Counted from the stretch's first letter, positions 1-8,533 are shown. The stretch: 38,778 nucleotides of DNA from Streptomyces ossamyceticus (GCF_001418475.1 NZ_LIQX01000264.1:1-38778), one strand, 5' to 3'. Notes: generated by a model from the letters alone, not told the origin. Translations and numbers: made by a program.

Positions 1-59
1 AAGCACAGCCCCTCAAGCCCGTCCCCCGAACCACCGGAAGCACAGCCCCTCAAGCCCGT
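1..59. repeat. Two direct repeats of 22 nt, 37-nt period
   Basis: Positions 1-22 and 38-59 are identical. The stretch 60-100 holds further degenerate pieces of the same C-rich sequence (CCTCA followed by GCCC or ACCC). It lies just past the stop of asd, which is on the minus strand. The array may extend left beyond the window. I see no gene in 1-106. Confidence 0.7.
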
Positions 60-106
60 ATCCCCGAGGGGCCTCCCCTCACACCCGTACCTCAAGGCCC
101 CTCACC

Positions 107-1177
107 TCAGGTCCGCGCGCCCGCCACCAGTTCCGCGATCTGCACGGTGTTCAGGGCGGAGCCCTTGCGGAGGTTGTCGCCGCAGACGAAGAAGTCGAGG
201 GCGGTGGGGTCGTCGAGGGCACGGCGGACGCGGCCGACCCAGGTGGGATCCGTGCCCACGACGTCCGCGGGGGTGGGGAACTCGCCCGCCCCGGGGTCGT
301 CGAAGAGGACCACGCCGGGCGCGGTCGCGAGGATCTCCCGCGCCTTGGCGACGGTGACCTCGCTCTCGAAGCGGGCGTGGAGCGTCAGGGAGTGCGCGGT
401 GACGACGGGGACCCGTACGCAGGTCACGGCGACCGGCAGCGTCGGTCGCCCGAGGACCTTGCGGGTCTCGTCCCGCACCGTCATCTCCTCCGAGGACCAA
501 CCGTCCGCGCGCGCCGCCCCGGCCCACGGCACCACGTTCAGCGCCACCGGCTCCGGGAACGGCCCGGTGTCGTCGCCGACGGCCCGCCGTACGTCACCGG
601 GGCTGGTGCCCAGTTCCGTACCGGCGACGAGGGAGATCTGCCGGCGCAGGGTGTCGACGCCGGCCCGTCCGGCGCCGCTGACCGCCTGGTACGAGGAGGC
701 CACCAGTTCGCGCAGCCCGTACTCGGCGTGCAGCGCGCCCAAGGCCACGATCATGCACAGGGTGGTGCAGCTGGGGTTGGCGACGATGCCACGCGGCCGG
801 ACGCGCAGGGCGTGCGGGTTGACCTCGGGGACGACGAGGGGCACCTCCGGGTCCATCCGGAAGGCGCCCGAATTGTCCACCACCACCGCGCCCTTGGCCG
901 CCGCGATCGGCGCCCAGCGCTCCGCGATCTCGTCGGGGACGTCGAACAGCGCGACGTCGACCCCGTCGAAGACCTCCTCGGCGAGGGCCAGGACCTCGAC
1001 CTCCTCCCCGCGCACGGCCAGCTTGCGGCCGGCCGAGCGGGGGGAGGCGATCAGGCGGATCTCGCCCCAGATGTCCGCGCGGTGGGACAGGATCTGGAGC
1101 ATGACGGTGCCGACGGCCCCGGTCGCCCCCACGACCGCGAGCGTCGGCCTGCCGGCCCGCCCGGCGGCGACGGCCAT
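107..1177 (-). CDS. asd: Aspartate-semialdehyde dehydrogenase
   Basis: Reduces 4-phospho-L-aspartate to aspartate semialdehyde with NADPH, the second step toward lysine, threonine, methionine and diaminopimelate. The 356-residue product opens with a Rossmann GxxGxxG motif (VGATGAVG, about residues 16-23). It carries the active-site cysteine at C137 in NPSCTT, the SSYQAVSGAG substrate loop, and the family's C-terminal DNLRKGSALN motif. I chose the ATG at 1177 because the upstream in-frame extension runs into the end of ask and does not resemble the family. No strong ribosome binding site is visible, and the gene starts 43 nt after the ask stop, so coupled translation from the ask transcript is likely. 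The length is normal for the family. Confidence 0.95.
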   Translation of the reverse strand: MAVAAGRAGRPTLAVVGATGAVGTVMLQILSHRADIWGEIRLIASPRSAGRKLAVRGEEVEVLALAEEVFDGVDVALFDVPDEIAERWAPIAAAKGAVVVDNSGAFRMDPEVPLVVPEVNPHALRVRPRGIVANPSCTTLCMIVALGALHAEYGLRELVASSYQAVSGAGRAGVDTLRRQISLVAGTELGTSPGDVRRAVGDDTGPFPEPVALNVVPWAGAARADGWSSEEMTVRDETRKVLGRPTLPVAVTCVRVPVVTAHSLTLHARFESEVTVAKAREILATAPGVVLFDDPGAGEFPTPADVVGTDPTWVGRVRRALDDPTALDFFVCGDNLRKGSALNTVQIAELVAGART

Positions 1178-1220
1178 CAACGGCCGGTGCCGCCGCCGTA
1201 CGGACCGTACGAACGGACCG

Positions 1221-1742
1221 TCATCGACCGGTGCCTCCGTAGACGACGGCCTCGTCGCTGTCGGAGTCGAGTCCGAAGGCGGTGTGCACGGCGCGCACGG
1301 CCTCCGGGACGTCGTCGGCACGGGTCACGACGGAGATGCGGATCTCGGAGGTGGAGATCAGCTCGATGTTCACGCCCGCGTCGGACAGCGCCTCGAAGAA
1401 GGACGCCGTGACGCCGGGGTTGGTCTTCATACCGGCGCCGACCAGGGAGATCTTGCCGATCTGGTCGTCGTAGCGCAGGGAGTCGAAGCCGATGCCGGCC
1501 TTGTTCTTCTCCAGCGCGTCGATCGCCTTGCGGCCCTCGGTCTTGGGGAGGGTGAAGGAGATGTCCGTGAGACCGGTGGTCACGGCGGAGACGTTCTGCA
1601 CCACCATGTCGATGTTGATCTCGGCGTCGGCGATGGCGCGGAAGATCGCGGCGGCCTCGCCCGGCTTGTCCGGGACGCCGACGACCGTGACCTTGGCCTC
1701 GGAGGTGTCGTGCGCGACACCGGAGATGATGGCCTGCTCCAC
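1221..1742 (-). CDS. Internal in-frame start for aspartokinase beta subunit
   Basis: Codon 258 of ask is GTG (1742), preceded by AAGGGG with an 8-nt spacer. Initiation here would give a 173-residue protein made of the two ACT domains only. Corynebacterium and several other actinobacteria and bacilli make such an alpha2beta2 aspartokinase from overlapping frames, with a beta chain of about this size. The start codon and ribosome site are seen directly. Use of the site in this strain is inferred. Confidence 0.6.
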   Translation of the reverse strand: MEQAIISGVAHDTSEAKVTVVGVPDKPGEAAAIFRAIADAEINIDMVVQNVSAVTTGLTDISFTLPKTEGRKAIDALEKNKAGIGFDSLRYDDQIGKISLVGAGMKTNPGVTASFFEALSDAGVNIELISTSEIRISVVTRADDVPEAVRAVHTAFGLDSDSDEAVVYGGTGR

Positions 1743-2513
1743 CTTCTGTTCCCCTTGCTGCTGCGTCTTTCCGACGACTGGCTCGTTGCTGACCCACGTG
1801 CCCTGGAGTCCGCTGAAGGACGAGCGGACGTGGATCGGGATGTTGTAGCGGCGGGCGTACTCGACACAGCGGTGGAGCAGCACCTTGGAGCCGGACGAGG
1901 CCAGCTCCAGCATGTCCTCGAAGGAGATCCAGTCGATCTTCCGGGCCTTCTTCACGACCCGGGGGTCGGCGGTGAAGACACCGTCGACGTCGGTGTAGAT
2001 CTCACAGACCTCGGCGTCGAGCGCGGCGGCCAGCGCGACGGCGGTCGTGTCCGACCCGCCGCGGCCCAGCGTCGTGATGTCCTTCTTGTCCTGGCTGACG
2101 CCCTGGAAGCCGGCGACGATGGCGATGTTGCCCTGGTCGACGGACTCCCGGATACGGCCCGGCGTGACATCGATGATCCGGGCTTTGTTGTGGACCGAGT
2201 CGGTGATGACGCCTGCCTGGCTACCGGTGAACGACTGGGCCTCGTGACCCAGGTTTTTGATCGCCATGGCCAGCAGGGCCATGGAGATACGCTCTCCGGC
2301 GGTCAGCAGCATGTCGAACTCACGTCCGGCAGGCATCGGAGACACCTGCTCGGCGAGATCGATCAGCTCGTCCGTCGTGTCGCCCATCGCGGAGACCACG
2401 ACAACCACCTGGTTGCCGTTCTTCTTGGCTTCCACGATCCGCTTGGCGACGCGCTTGATGCCCTCGGCATCGGCTACGGAGGAGCCTCCGTACTTCTGCA
2501 CGACAAGGCCCAC
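1221..2513 (-). CDS. ask: Aspartokinase (alpha subunit)
   Basis: Phosphorylates L-aspartate, the committed and feedback-controlled step of the aspartate family pathway. The 430-residue protein has the N-terminal kinase motif QKYGGSS, a kinase domain to about residue 245 ([24 protein letters not shown]), and two C-terminal ACT domains (about 265-340 and 345-420) that bind effector amino acids. The start is GTG at 2513, with GAGGAG five bases upstream. An ATG 14 codons further upstream would add residues not seen in the family and lacks a better ribosome site. It is followed by asd, the usual actinobacterial pair. An internal start for a beta subunit is annotated separately. Confidence 0.96.
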   Translation of the reverse strand: MGLVVQKYGGSSVADAEGIKRVAKRIVEAKKNGNQVVVVVSAMGDTTDELIDLAEQVSPMPAGREFDMLLTAGERISMALLAMAIKNLGHEAQSFTGSQAGVITDSVHNKARIIDVTPGRIRESVDQGNIAIVAGFQGVSQDKKDITTLGRGGSDTTAVALAAALDAEVCEIYTDVDGVFTADPRVVKKARKIDWISFEDMLELASSGSKVLLHRCVEYARRYNIPIHVRSSFSGLQGTWVSNEPVVGKTQQQGEQKVEQAIISGVAHDTSEAKVTVVGVPDKPGEAAAIFRAIADAEINIDMVVQNVSAVTTGLTDISFTLPKTEGRKAIDALEKNKAGIGFDSLRYDDQIGKISLVGAGMKTNPGVTASFFEALSDAGVNIELISTSEIRISVVTRADDVPEAVRAVHTAFGLDSDSDEAVVYGGTGR

Positions 2514-2884
2514 GTGCGCTCCTCGCTCGGTTTCGTCCCTTATCCGCACATACACAGGTACTGCGGTCGGCTCAGTCTATCGAGCGGCCGAATCCCGCCT
2601 CCGGGCTCCCGCATGGTGAGATGTCCCGCTCACCCTTCGATCACCTCGGATTCCTGCGGGCCGCCGCCGGATTTCACCCCGGCTTCTTCGCCGGGAGACC
2701 GTCGGTGGTCAGGCCGCTCCGGGGTGGTCCCTGCCCGCCCGGGGCACGCCGCAGTCATAAAGTGGGCGAGGTCACTCGGGGGGCGCAGTCCCGAAAGGGG
2801 GCCGCCACGAGGGCTCTCCCTGCGGTCCTGGGCCTTCGCACCTGATGCCCGACCGTCTTAAAGTTCAACGATTATGGTTCGCCT
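2514..2884. other. Divergent intergenic region between ask and the response regulator
   Basis: This is 371 bp without a convincing gene. It must hold the promoter of ask-asd on the minus strand and that of the two-component pair on the plus strand. A TAGACT hexamer facing ask lies near 2575-2580, but I could not pair it with a good -35. The right end holds the better promoter, annotated separately. I see no riboswitch or long hairpin. Confidence 0.5.
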
Positions 2885-2887
2885 GTG
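2873..2887 (+). promoter_or_regulatory. Candidate leaderless promoter of the response regulator gene
   Basis: The -10-like hexamer TATGGT (2873-2878) is followed by only six bases before the GTG start codon at 2885. There is no Shine-Dalgarno sequence. This spacing puts the transcription start on or next to the start codon, as in leaderless actinobacterial mRNAs. The -35 region is poor. Confidence 0.45.
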
Positions 2888-3766
2888 CGCGTACTTCTGG
2901 TGGAAGACGACGAGCCGGTGGCCGAGTCGCTCCGGCGTGGCTTGCAGCGATACGGCTTCGAGGTGGAGTGGGTGTCCACGGGCGGGGCGGCCCTGACGTA
3001 CGACGGCCCGTACGACGTGGTGCTCCTCGATCTGGGGCTGCCCGACACCGACGGGCTCGACGTCTGCAAGGCGCTGCGGGCCCGCAGCACGGTGCCGATC
3101 ATCGTGATCAGCGCCCGCAGCGACGAGACGGACCGGGTGGTGGGCCTCGAACTCGGCGCCGACGACTACGTCTCCAAGCCGTTCGGGGTGCGCGAGGTCA
3201 TCGCCCGGATAAGGGCGGTGATGCGCCGGGTGCAGCCGCGCCCCGCGGACGCGCCCCCGGCCGGGCCCGACCGGTACAGCTCCCGGCTCACCATCGACCG
3301 CAAGGCCGCGCGGGTGCACCTGGACGGCACGGAGGTGGGGCTGGCCCCCAAGGAGTACGACCTGCTGGCGTTCCTCACCGAGGAGCCGGGCGCGCTGATG
3401 TCGCGCGAGCAGATCATGGAGGCCGTCTGGGACGCGAACTGGTTCGGCCCGACGAAGACGCTCGACGTGCATGTGGCGGCTCTGCGACGCAAGCTCGCGG
3501 GCGCGATCACCATCGAGGCGGTGCGCGGAGTGGGATTCCGGCTCATCGTGAACGGCACCGACGAGAACACCGGAGCCTCCGGCGGCACGGGCGCGAGCCA
3601 CGGCACCCCCGGCGGCACGGGCAGAAACACCGGCACCCCCGGCGGCGCGGGCGGAAACACCGGCAGCACCCCCGGCGGCACGGGCGCGAGCATCGCCACG
3701 TCGGGGAGCGCGAGCGGACGCGACGGCGTCTCGGGGAGCGCGGGCGGGAGCAGCGGCGCGTCATGA
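2885..3766 (+). CDS. OmpR/PhoB-family response regulator with Gly/Ser/Thr-rich tail
   Basis: A DNA-binding regulator phosphorylated by the histidine kinase encoded next to it. The receiver domain (residues 1-115) has the acidic pair D8/D9, phosphoacceptor D49 (LLDLGLPDTDG), the conserved serine in IISARSDE and K98 in SKPFG. A winged-helix DNA-binding domain spans about 128-223 and ends in RGVGFRLIVNG. Residues 224-293 are an added low-complexity tail rich in Gly, Ser and Thr, encoded by short tandem repeats. The family normally stops near residue 225-235, so the tail is unusual. The GTG start at 2885 fits the domain start. The stop overlaps the kinase start (ATGA), so the pair is translationally coupled. 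Confidence 0.93.
   Translation: MRVLLVEDDEPVAESLRRGLQRYGFEVEWVSTGGAALTYDGPYDVVLLDLGLPDTDGLDVCKALRARSTVPIIVISARSDETDRVVGLELGADDYVSKPFGVREVIARIRAVMRRVQPRPADAPPAGPDRYSSRLTIDRKAARVHLDGTEVGLAPKEYDLLAFLTEEPGALMSREQIMEAVWDANWFGPTKTLDVHVAALRRKLAGAITIEAVRGVGFRLIVNGTDENTGASGGTGASHGTPGGTGRNTGTPGGAGGNTGSTPGGTGASIATSGSASGRDGVSGSAGGSSGAS
3568..3690 (+). repeat. In-frame tandem repeats encoding the regulator tail
   Basis: Three to four near-copies of a 30-33-nt unit with the core CCCCCGGCGGCACGGGC give the repeated peptide theme GTPGGTG. The units differ by point changes and by one 3-nt insertion, as expected for slippage expansion that keeps the frame. Confidence 0.7.
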
Positions 3767-5193
3767 TCCGCCAGCTCATCCGCAGCTATGTGCTCCTCGT
3801 GGCTGTGGCGATCGCCCTGTTCACGGTGCCGGTGGCGTTCACGCTCACCAACCAGTTGCGGGGCGACACCAGGGAGTCCATCACCCGCGAGGCCAGGACG
3901 ATGGCCCGCCTCCTCGGCGCCGGTGACGTCGCCTCCTGCGAGGCGCTGGCGAAGATGGCCGGGGCCTATCCGAAGAAGGAGAAGGTCGAGGTCTCGGCCA
4001 CGGACCGGTGCGTACGGGAGACATTGCGGCGGCCGACGCCGGACCCGGCGCTGACCCGGGCGCTGGAGCGGGGCGAGGAGACCGTCGACTGGGGCTCGGA
4101 CTTCATCTGGGGCAAGAACCTGGTGGTCACCGTCCCCTCCTTCGAACGCCCCGCGACCGGCGAGGAGTCGGCCGACGGCACGGCGGACGGGACGCGGGCG
4201 GCGGGGAAGAAGCGGACAGCCGACGTCGTCGGCGCCGTCCGGATCAAGTTCTCCACCGACCACCTCACCGACCGGCTCTGGCAGATCTGGGGCTTCCGGG
4301 CGGGCCTGGCCGTACTCGTCCTGCTGGCGGCCGCGGGCATCGGCGTGTTCGCCGCGCGGCGCCTGACCGCCCCCCTGCGCCAGCTCAACGAGATGGCCAG
4401 CAAGATGAGCGACGGCGACCTGAAGGCGCGTTCCGCGATCACCGGCCCACAGGAGACGCAGACCCTCGCGCGCACCCTCAACCAGGCGAGCGAACGCCTC
4501 GACACGCTCATCGCCTCGCAGCGCATCTTCGTGGCCGACGCCTCCCATCAACTCCGCACCCCCCTGACGGCGTTGCGCCTGTCGTTGGACAACATCGCGG
4601 ACGGCGTGGACGACGAATTCGTACGGGAGGACGTGGAGCAGGCGACCGCCGAGGTGGTCCGGATGAGCCGGCTCGTCAACGGGCTGCTGGTGCTGGCCCG
4701 GGCCGAGGCGAAGGTGACCGCGGCGGAACCGCTGTCCCTGCGGGACGTCATCCAGGAGCGCCTGGACGTGTGGAGACCGGCCGCCGACGAGCGCGGAGTC
4801 ACCATCACGCTCAGGGGGAGTGCCGACGGCCGGCCGCTCGTGCTGGCCAGTCCCGGTCATCTGGACCAGGTCCTGGACAACGTGCTGTCGAACGCTCTGG
4901 AGGTCTCACCCGACGGTGCGACCATCACCGTACGGGTGGAGAGCCGGGGCGACGAGGTGGTGCTGTCGGTGCTGGACGAGGGGCCCGGTATGTCGGACGC
5001 CGAGAAGTCCCGTGCCTTCGACCGCTTCTGGCGCGGTCAGGGCCTCACCGGCAGGTCCGGTTCGGGCCTCGGTCTCGCCGTCGTCAAGCAACTCGTCACC
5101 GACGACGGCGGAACCGTGATCCTCAAGGACGCGCCCGGCGGCGGCCTGTGCGTCGCGCTCACCCTGAGGGCGGCGCGACACGGGGGCGGCTGA
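3763..5193 (+). CDS. Membrane sensor histidine kinase
   Basis: Partner of the preceding regulator. The 476-residue protein has TM1 at about residues 8-30, an extracytoplasmic sensor of about 145 residues containing two cysteines (VASCEAL, TDRCVRE), TM2 at about 177-198, a HAMP linker to about 250, the phosphoacceptor H262 (DASHQLRTPL) in a HisKA domain, and a HATPase domain with an N box near 368-380 (DNVLSNALE), G1 DEGPGMS near 405 and G2 GSGLGL near 435. The cysteines could form a disulfide, which is an inference. The sensor has a flexible charged stretch near 128-148. The ATG at 3763 overlaps the upstream stop. The stimulus is not evident from sequence. Confidence 0.93.
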   Translation: MIRQLIRSYVLLVAVAIALFTVPVAFTLTNQLRGDTRESITREARTMARLLGAGDVASCEALAKMAGAYPKKEKVEVSATDRCVRETLRRPTPDPALTRALERGEETVDWGSDFIWGKNLVVTVPSFERPATGEESADGTADGTRAAGKKRTADVVGAVRIKFSTDHLTDRLWQIWGFRAGLAVLVLLAAAGIGVFAARRLTAPLRQLNEMASKMSDGDLKARSAITGPQETQTLARTLNQASERLDTLIASQRIFVADASHQLRTPLTALRLSLDNIADGVDDEFVREDVEQATAEVVRMSRLVNGLLVLARAEAKVTAAEPLSLRDVIQERLDVWRPAADERGVTITLRGSADGRPLVLASPGHLDQVLDNVLSNALEVSPDGATITVRVESRGDEVVLSVLDEGPGMSDAEKSRAFDRFWRGQGLTGRSGSGLGLAVVKQLVTDDGGTVILKDAPGGGLCVALTLRAARHGGG

Positions 5194-5215
5194 ACCGGAG
5201 GCGGCCGGGCCGGAG

Positions 5216-5248
5216 GGTGGCTGAGCCGGGGGGTGTGGCTCAGCCACC
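5216..5248. terminator. Bidirectional hairpin terminator
   Basis: A perfect 12-bp inverted repeat (GGTGGCTGAGCC at 5216-5227 and its complement at 5237-5248) with a 9-nt loop lies between the convergent kinase and SnoaL-fold genes. There is no U-tract, as is common in Streptomyces terminators. Confidence 0.75.
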
Positions 5249-5265
5249 GGTACGGGTGCCGGTGA

Positions 5266-5766
5266 TCAGCCCTCGGGCATCGCCGACGAGTGGTGGTTCA
5301 CGATCTTCCAGACGCCGTCGCGCTTCTCGTACTCGTACGTGTAGCGGGCCTTGACCACGCGCTTGTCGCCGGTCTTCGGGTCGGTGAGCGTGAACTGGTA
5401 GACACCCGCGTCGATCGCGGAGTTGCCGTCCAGGACGTTGATGATCGTCTGGACCTTCTTGCCCTTGGGCTTGTTCTCCAGGAAGTGGTGGAAGTAGTCG
5501 ACGATTCCGGCGCGGTCCGTGCGGACCTTGTTGGAGACGGTCGGCAGCAGAACCGCGTCCTTCGCGTAGCGGTCGGCCACCTTCTTCGGGTCCCCGGTCT
5601 GCAGCGACTTGTTCCAGCCGTCGAAGAGCGCCGCGATCTCCTTCTTGGAGGGCTTCTTCGGGGCGGACTCGCCACCGGCCAGGCTGACGCCGGCGGTCAC
5701 CGTGCCGGCGGTGACGAGAGCGGTGGCGGTGACGATGGCGGCGCGTATGCGGTTCTTGCGGGTCAT
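5266..5766 (-). CDS. Secreted SnoaL-fold protein (SgcJ/CaMKII-association-domain type)
   Basis: 166 residues. The N-terminus MTRKNRIRAA followed by a hydrophobic Ala/Val/Thr segment and SLAGG (about residues 8-31) looks like a Sec signal peptide. The rest (about 40-162) matches the small alpha+beta cone (NTF2/SnoaL) fold, with the typical opening EIAALFDGWNKSLQTGDPKKVADRYAKDAVLL and ending VWKIVNHHSS split by a short loop. Such domains bind small ligands or act as assembly modules, and no catalytic role can be assigned. The ATG at 5766 has AGGAG six bases upstream. Convergent with the kinase gene, it could be one of its targets, but nothing in the sequence proves that. Confidence 0.8.
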   Translation of the reverse strand: MTRKNRIRAAIVTATALVTAGTVTAGVSLAGGESAPKKPSKKEIAALFDGWNKSLQTGDPKKVADRYAKDAVLLPTVSNKVRTDRAGIVDYFHHFLENKPKGKKVQTIINVLDGNSAIDAGVYQFTLTDPKTGDKRVVKARYTYEYEKRDGVWKIVNHHSSAMPEG

Positions 5767-6415
5767 CGTTGACTCCTGTGCGAATGGGGGGGTTCTCCTG
5801 CCTCCGCCTCGTGTGCGGTGGAAGTGACTCCAGATTCGCGGGGGGCCGGTTAGGGCCCGTGCAACGCAGATACAGCAGTGGGCCAGGGATCGTACAAAGC
5901 ACGCACCGCGACACCTCGGTCACCCTCGGTACGGGACTCGAACGTCTGAAAGCCCTTGCGCCGCACTGGAGTTGCCGCTCGCCGCAGTGACGGCGACGTC
6001 CACCGGGGTTGCCAACTGCTCGCCGGGGCATGCGTACGAGAGTGAATGAACTCGATCGTGTGATGGTCGGCTTCCGGGCTTGGGGCGGTGTGGGCTGTTC
6101 GGGCTACGGTGAGCGGGCGGTCTGGGACACCGGGAACGGAGCCGGCGTGCGGAGCCCCTTTTCCTCTGGAGAGAAGGTCTGGGGCCTCTCCGTCGCCCTC
6201 TGTCCGTACCCACTTGGCCAGGCCGTGAGGGAACCGGCCTCCCGAGATCGGACCATGCACAGGATGCGTGTCGCCGCTCCGGGGTTGAGTACACCGGGGA
6301 CCTGGGGGTACCTCCCACGCCCTTGTGGAAGTGGGGGAGCGCCCAAGACCGTTCGGGGCGTGCGGCTGGGCGGGCTCACTCATGCTCAGTCCCCAGGAAC
6401 GGTAAGCAGACAGCC
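5767..6415. other. 649-bp intergenic region
   Basis: No convincing gene on either strand: the open frames here have no family features and no ribosome sites. The left end carries the leader of the SnoaL-fold gene. A weak pair TTTGTA and TGTATC, 18 bp apart on the minus strand near 5870-5900, could be its promoter. The right end has an imperfect hairpin repeat and the leader of the hydrolase gene. Confidence 0.5.
6302..6339. repeat. Imperfect intergenic inverted repeat of Streptomyces type
   Basis: The sequence CTGGGGGTACCTCCCAC, then a short spacer, then GTGGGGGAG resembles a dispersed hairpin element found in many Streptomyces intergenic regions. The arms CCTCCCAC (6311-6318) and GTGGGGGAG (6331-6339) pair with one bulge. 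It lies about 75 bp before the hydrolase start and could act as an attenuator or be inert. Confidence 0.55.
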
Positions 6416-7258
6416 ATGAGCGAAGTGCTGCTGACTGAGACTTTCCGGAGTACGTCGGGGGACGTGCGGTGGGGCAGGGTCGGGGAGGACGGGCAGGACC
6501 CGGTCGTGCTCTGCCACGGCACCCCCTTCTCCTCCTACGTCTGGCGCGGCATAGCCCAGGCGTTGGCGGGCACCGGCCGGTACCAGGTGTTCGTGTGGGA
6601 CATGCCCGGATACGGGGAGTCGGACATGCACACCGGTCAGGACGTCTCCCTGGCCGCCCAGGGCCGGGTCCTCGCCGAGCTGCTGACGCGGTGGGAGCTT
6701 CACGAACCCTCGGTGGTCGCCCATGACTTCGGCGGCGCGGTCTCGCTGCGGGCCCATCTGCTGCACGGGGCCCGCTACCGCGCGCTGGCCCTCGTCGACC
6801 CGGTGGCGCTCGCGCCGTGGGGTTCCCCCTCCTTCCGGCTGCTCGGCCGGCACGCCGACGTCTTCGAACAGCTGCCGTCCGCACTGCACAGGGCCCTCGT
6901 GCGGGAGTACGTGAGTTCCGTGGGCGGGCCCGGACTGCACCCTGCGGTCATCGACCGGCTGGTCGAACCATGGCTCGGCGAACACGGGCAGCCCGCCTTC
7001 TACCGGCAGATCGCCCAGGCGGACCAGGCCCACACCGACGAGATCCAGGACCTGTACGGGGAGATCGGCATCCCGGTGCTGGTGTGCTGGGGCGAGGACG
7101 ACGGCTGGATCCCCCTGGCGAAGGGGCGGGAACTGGCCGCCCGCATCCCCGGTGCGCGCTTCGAGCCGATCACGAGCGCGGGACACCTCGTCCAGGAGGA
7201 CAACCCCGCCGAACTCACCGCCGTACTGATGGACTTCCTACGGGAGCACACGGCCTGA
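6416..7258 (+). CDS. Alpha/beta hydrolase with Asp nucleophile (haloalkane dehalogenase/epoxide hydrolase type)
   Basis: 280 residues with the canonical order: oxyanion motif HGTPFSS (34-40), WDMPGYGES (61-69), nucleophile elbow AHDFGGA with D104 in place of serine, an acidic residue in WGEDDGW and the catalytic histidine in TSAGHLVQED near residue 262. An aspartate nucleophile is typical of haloalkane dehalogenases, epoxide hydrolases and related C-X hydrolases. The substrate is unknown. I placed the start at the ATG at 6416, where homology-like sequence begins. AGGAA lies rather far upstream, so the exact start is less sure. It stands alone between two minus-strand genes. Confidence 0.88.
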   Translation: MSEVLLTETFRSTSGDVRWGRVGEDGQDPVVLCHGTPFSSYVWRGIAQALAGTGRYQVFVWDMPGYGESDMHTGQDVSLAAQGRVLAELLTRWELHEPSVVAHDFGGAVSLRAHLLHGARYRALALVDPVALAPWGSPSFRLLGRHADVFEQLPSALHRALVREYVSSVGGPGLHPAVIDRLVEPWLGEHGQPAFYRQIAQADQAHTDEIQDLYGEIGIPVLVCWGEDDGWIPLAKGRELAARIPGARFEPITSAGHLVQEDNPAELTAVLMDFLREHTA

Positions 7259-7295
7259 GGGGCTTCGCGCGGGAGCACACGGCCGGAGGGGCTTC
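7241..7295 (+). repeat. 29-bp-period duplication of the hydrolase gene end
   Basis: Positions 7241-7266 and 7270-7295 match in 25 of 26 bases. The copy includes the last codons of the hydrolase gene. The only difference is that the TGA stop of the first copy reads GGA in the second. It looks like a small tandem duplication after which one copy became non-coding. Confidence 0.75.
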
Positions 7296-7383
7296 CTACG
7301 TCCGCCGTCGATCTCCCCGTCCGCCCCGCGAGGCGCCTGCCGAGTGCCATCTGCCGGGTGCCGACGGGAGGTCGGAGACACCC

Positions 7384-8319
7384 CTAGAGCGTCCCCAGTG
7401 CCGGTGCGAAGGCGATGAGGAGCGGGAGGAGGGCGAGGAGCGCGGCGGCGGTCGTGGTCGCGGCGCGGCGGGTCCGGTCCAGACGGGGCGGCGGCGACAG
7501 GAGCCGCTCGACACGGTCGCCGAGCAGCCGGCGGGTGCTGGCGCAGCTCAACACGCCCCGATGCTGGTTCAGTTCGATCAACGCGAGCGCGGTGGTGAGG
7601 TGGCCGCAACGACGGGACGCCGTGTCGTCGGCGGCGAGTTCGACGAGACGGTGGGTCTGGTCGGCGAAGTGCGCGAAGAGCGGGACGCGCGGGAAGCCGG
7701 TCGCGAGAGCCGTGGAGAGATGGAGCAGCCAGTCGTGGCGGGCGCGGGCGTGGCCGAGTTCATGGGCGAGCACAGCGTCCAGCTGACGGTCGGTGAGCTT
7801 GCCCAACGCGCCGGTGGTCACGACCAGTTGGGGACGGGTGCCGGGCATCAGCCAGGCGTCCGGGTACTCGTCCTCCAGCACCAGCAGGGGGCCCTGCGCG
7901 TCGGGCAGACCGGCCGGCAGGTCGGGGGCGCGCTCCCGCAGATGGGCGCGGCGCAGGAGGCGGCGGCGCCGGGCCTCGACGACCTCTCGGGCGAGCATGG
8001 CCCCGCTCCACGCGGCCCCGCAGGCCAGCAGCAGCGTCAGGACGGCCGTCCAGGGCGGCGCGGCCGTCAGGTCGTACGCGGCGGTCACGGCCGCCGGCGC
8101 GGGCGCGAAGGCATGCGTCCGGACCGTCTCGAACACGGCCGCCGCGCCCAGCACGAGCGCCGCGAGGCAGCTGAGCAGCGCCGCCGCGACGAGGCACTGC
8201 CACGCCCACAACGCGACCACGGGTTCCCGCTCCGGCCACCCGGCCCGGAGCAGCGCACGGGGGCCCAGCACGGCGGCGGCCAGGGCCACGGCGATGAGAA
8301 GGAGCAGGAGGACGGTCAC
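7384..8319 (-). CDS. M56-family (BlaR1/MecR1-like) membrane metallopeptidase
   Basis: 311-residue integral membrane zinc peptidase. Membrane segments lie at about residues 2-20, 37-62, 90-110 and at the C-terminal end (about 287-307). The zinc motif HELGH is at residues 186-190, preceded by DRQLDAVLA as usual for M56. The start GTG at 8319 has GGAG eight bases upstream; an upstream ATG would add a Pro/Arg-rich stretch before the first membrane helix. In Streptomyces these genes usually follow a BlaI-type repressor gene, which the peptidase is thought to cleave. Here the 214 bp upstream hold no such gene. There is no C-terminal penicillin-binding domain, so it is a short M56 protein, not a full BlaR1. 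Confidence 0.88.
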   Translation of the reverse strand: MTVLLLLLIAVALAAAVLGPRALLRAGWPEREPVVALWAWQCLVAAALLSCLAALVLGAAAVFETVRTHAFAPAPAAVTAAYDLTAAPPWTAVLTLLLACGAAWSGAMLAREVVEARRRRLLRRAHLRERAPDLPAGLPDAQGPLLVLEDEYPDAWLMPGTRPQLVVTTGALGKLTDRQLDAVLAHELGHARARHDWLLHLSTALATGFPRVPLFAHFADQTHRLVELAADDTASRRCGHLTTALALIELNQHRGVLSCASTRRLLGDRVERLLSPPPRLDRTRRAATTTAAALLALLPLLIAFAPALGTL

Positions 8320-8533
8320 GTCGGTGACTCCGGTTCCTTGGCGGGGAGGGCGAGGCATCGGTACGGCTTGCAAGGCCGGTGGACACGCTACCGGGAAGGG
8401 AACGGTCGCGATCCGCTGAAGCGAGCCGCAATCGAGAGCGTCCGCCTGCGACCCGGCATCCTCGACGGCCGTCAGCCCGCTGATGGTCCGCCCGCTCGGC
8501 CCTCGGGTTCTCAGCCCGACGGCCTGCCGGCTC

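Noticed and set aside
147..2861. 904-codon open frame on the plus strand opposite asd-ask
   Set aside because: It is a by-product of extreme third-position GC in the true genes on the other strand; it has no family features and covers two clear enzymes.
6009..6419. Possible gene in the 649-bp region before the hydrolase
   Set aside because: Codon use does not show the usual third-position bias, the frame crosses a dispersed hairpin repeat, and no ribosome site or family feature is present.
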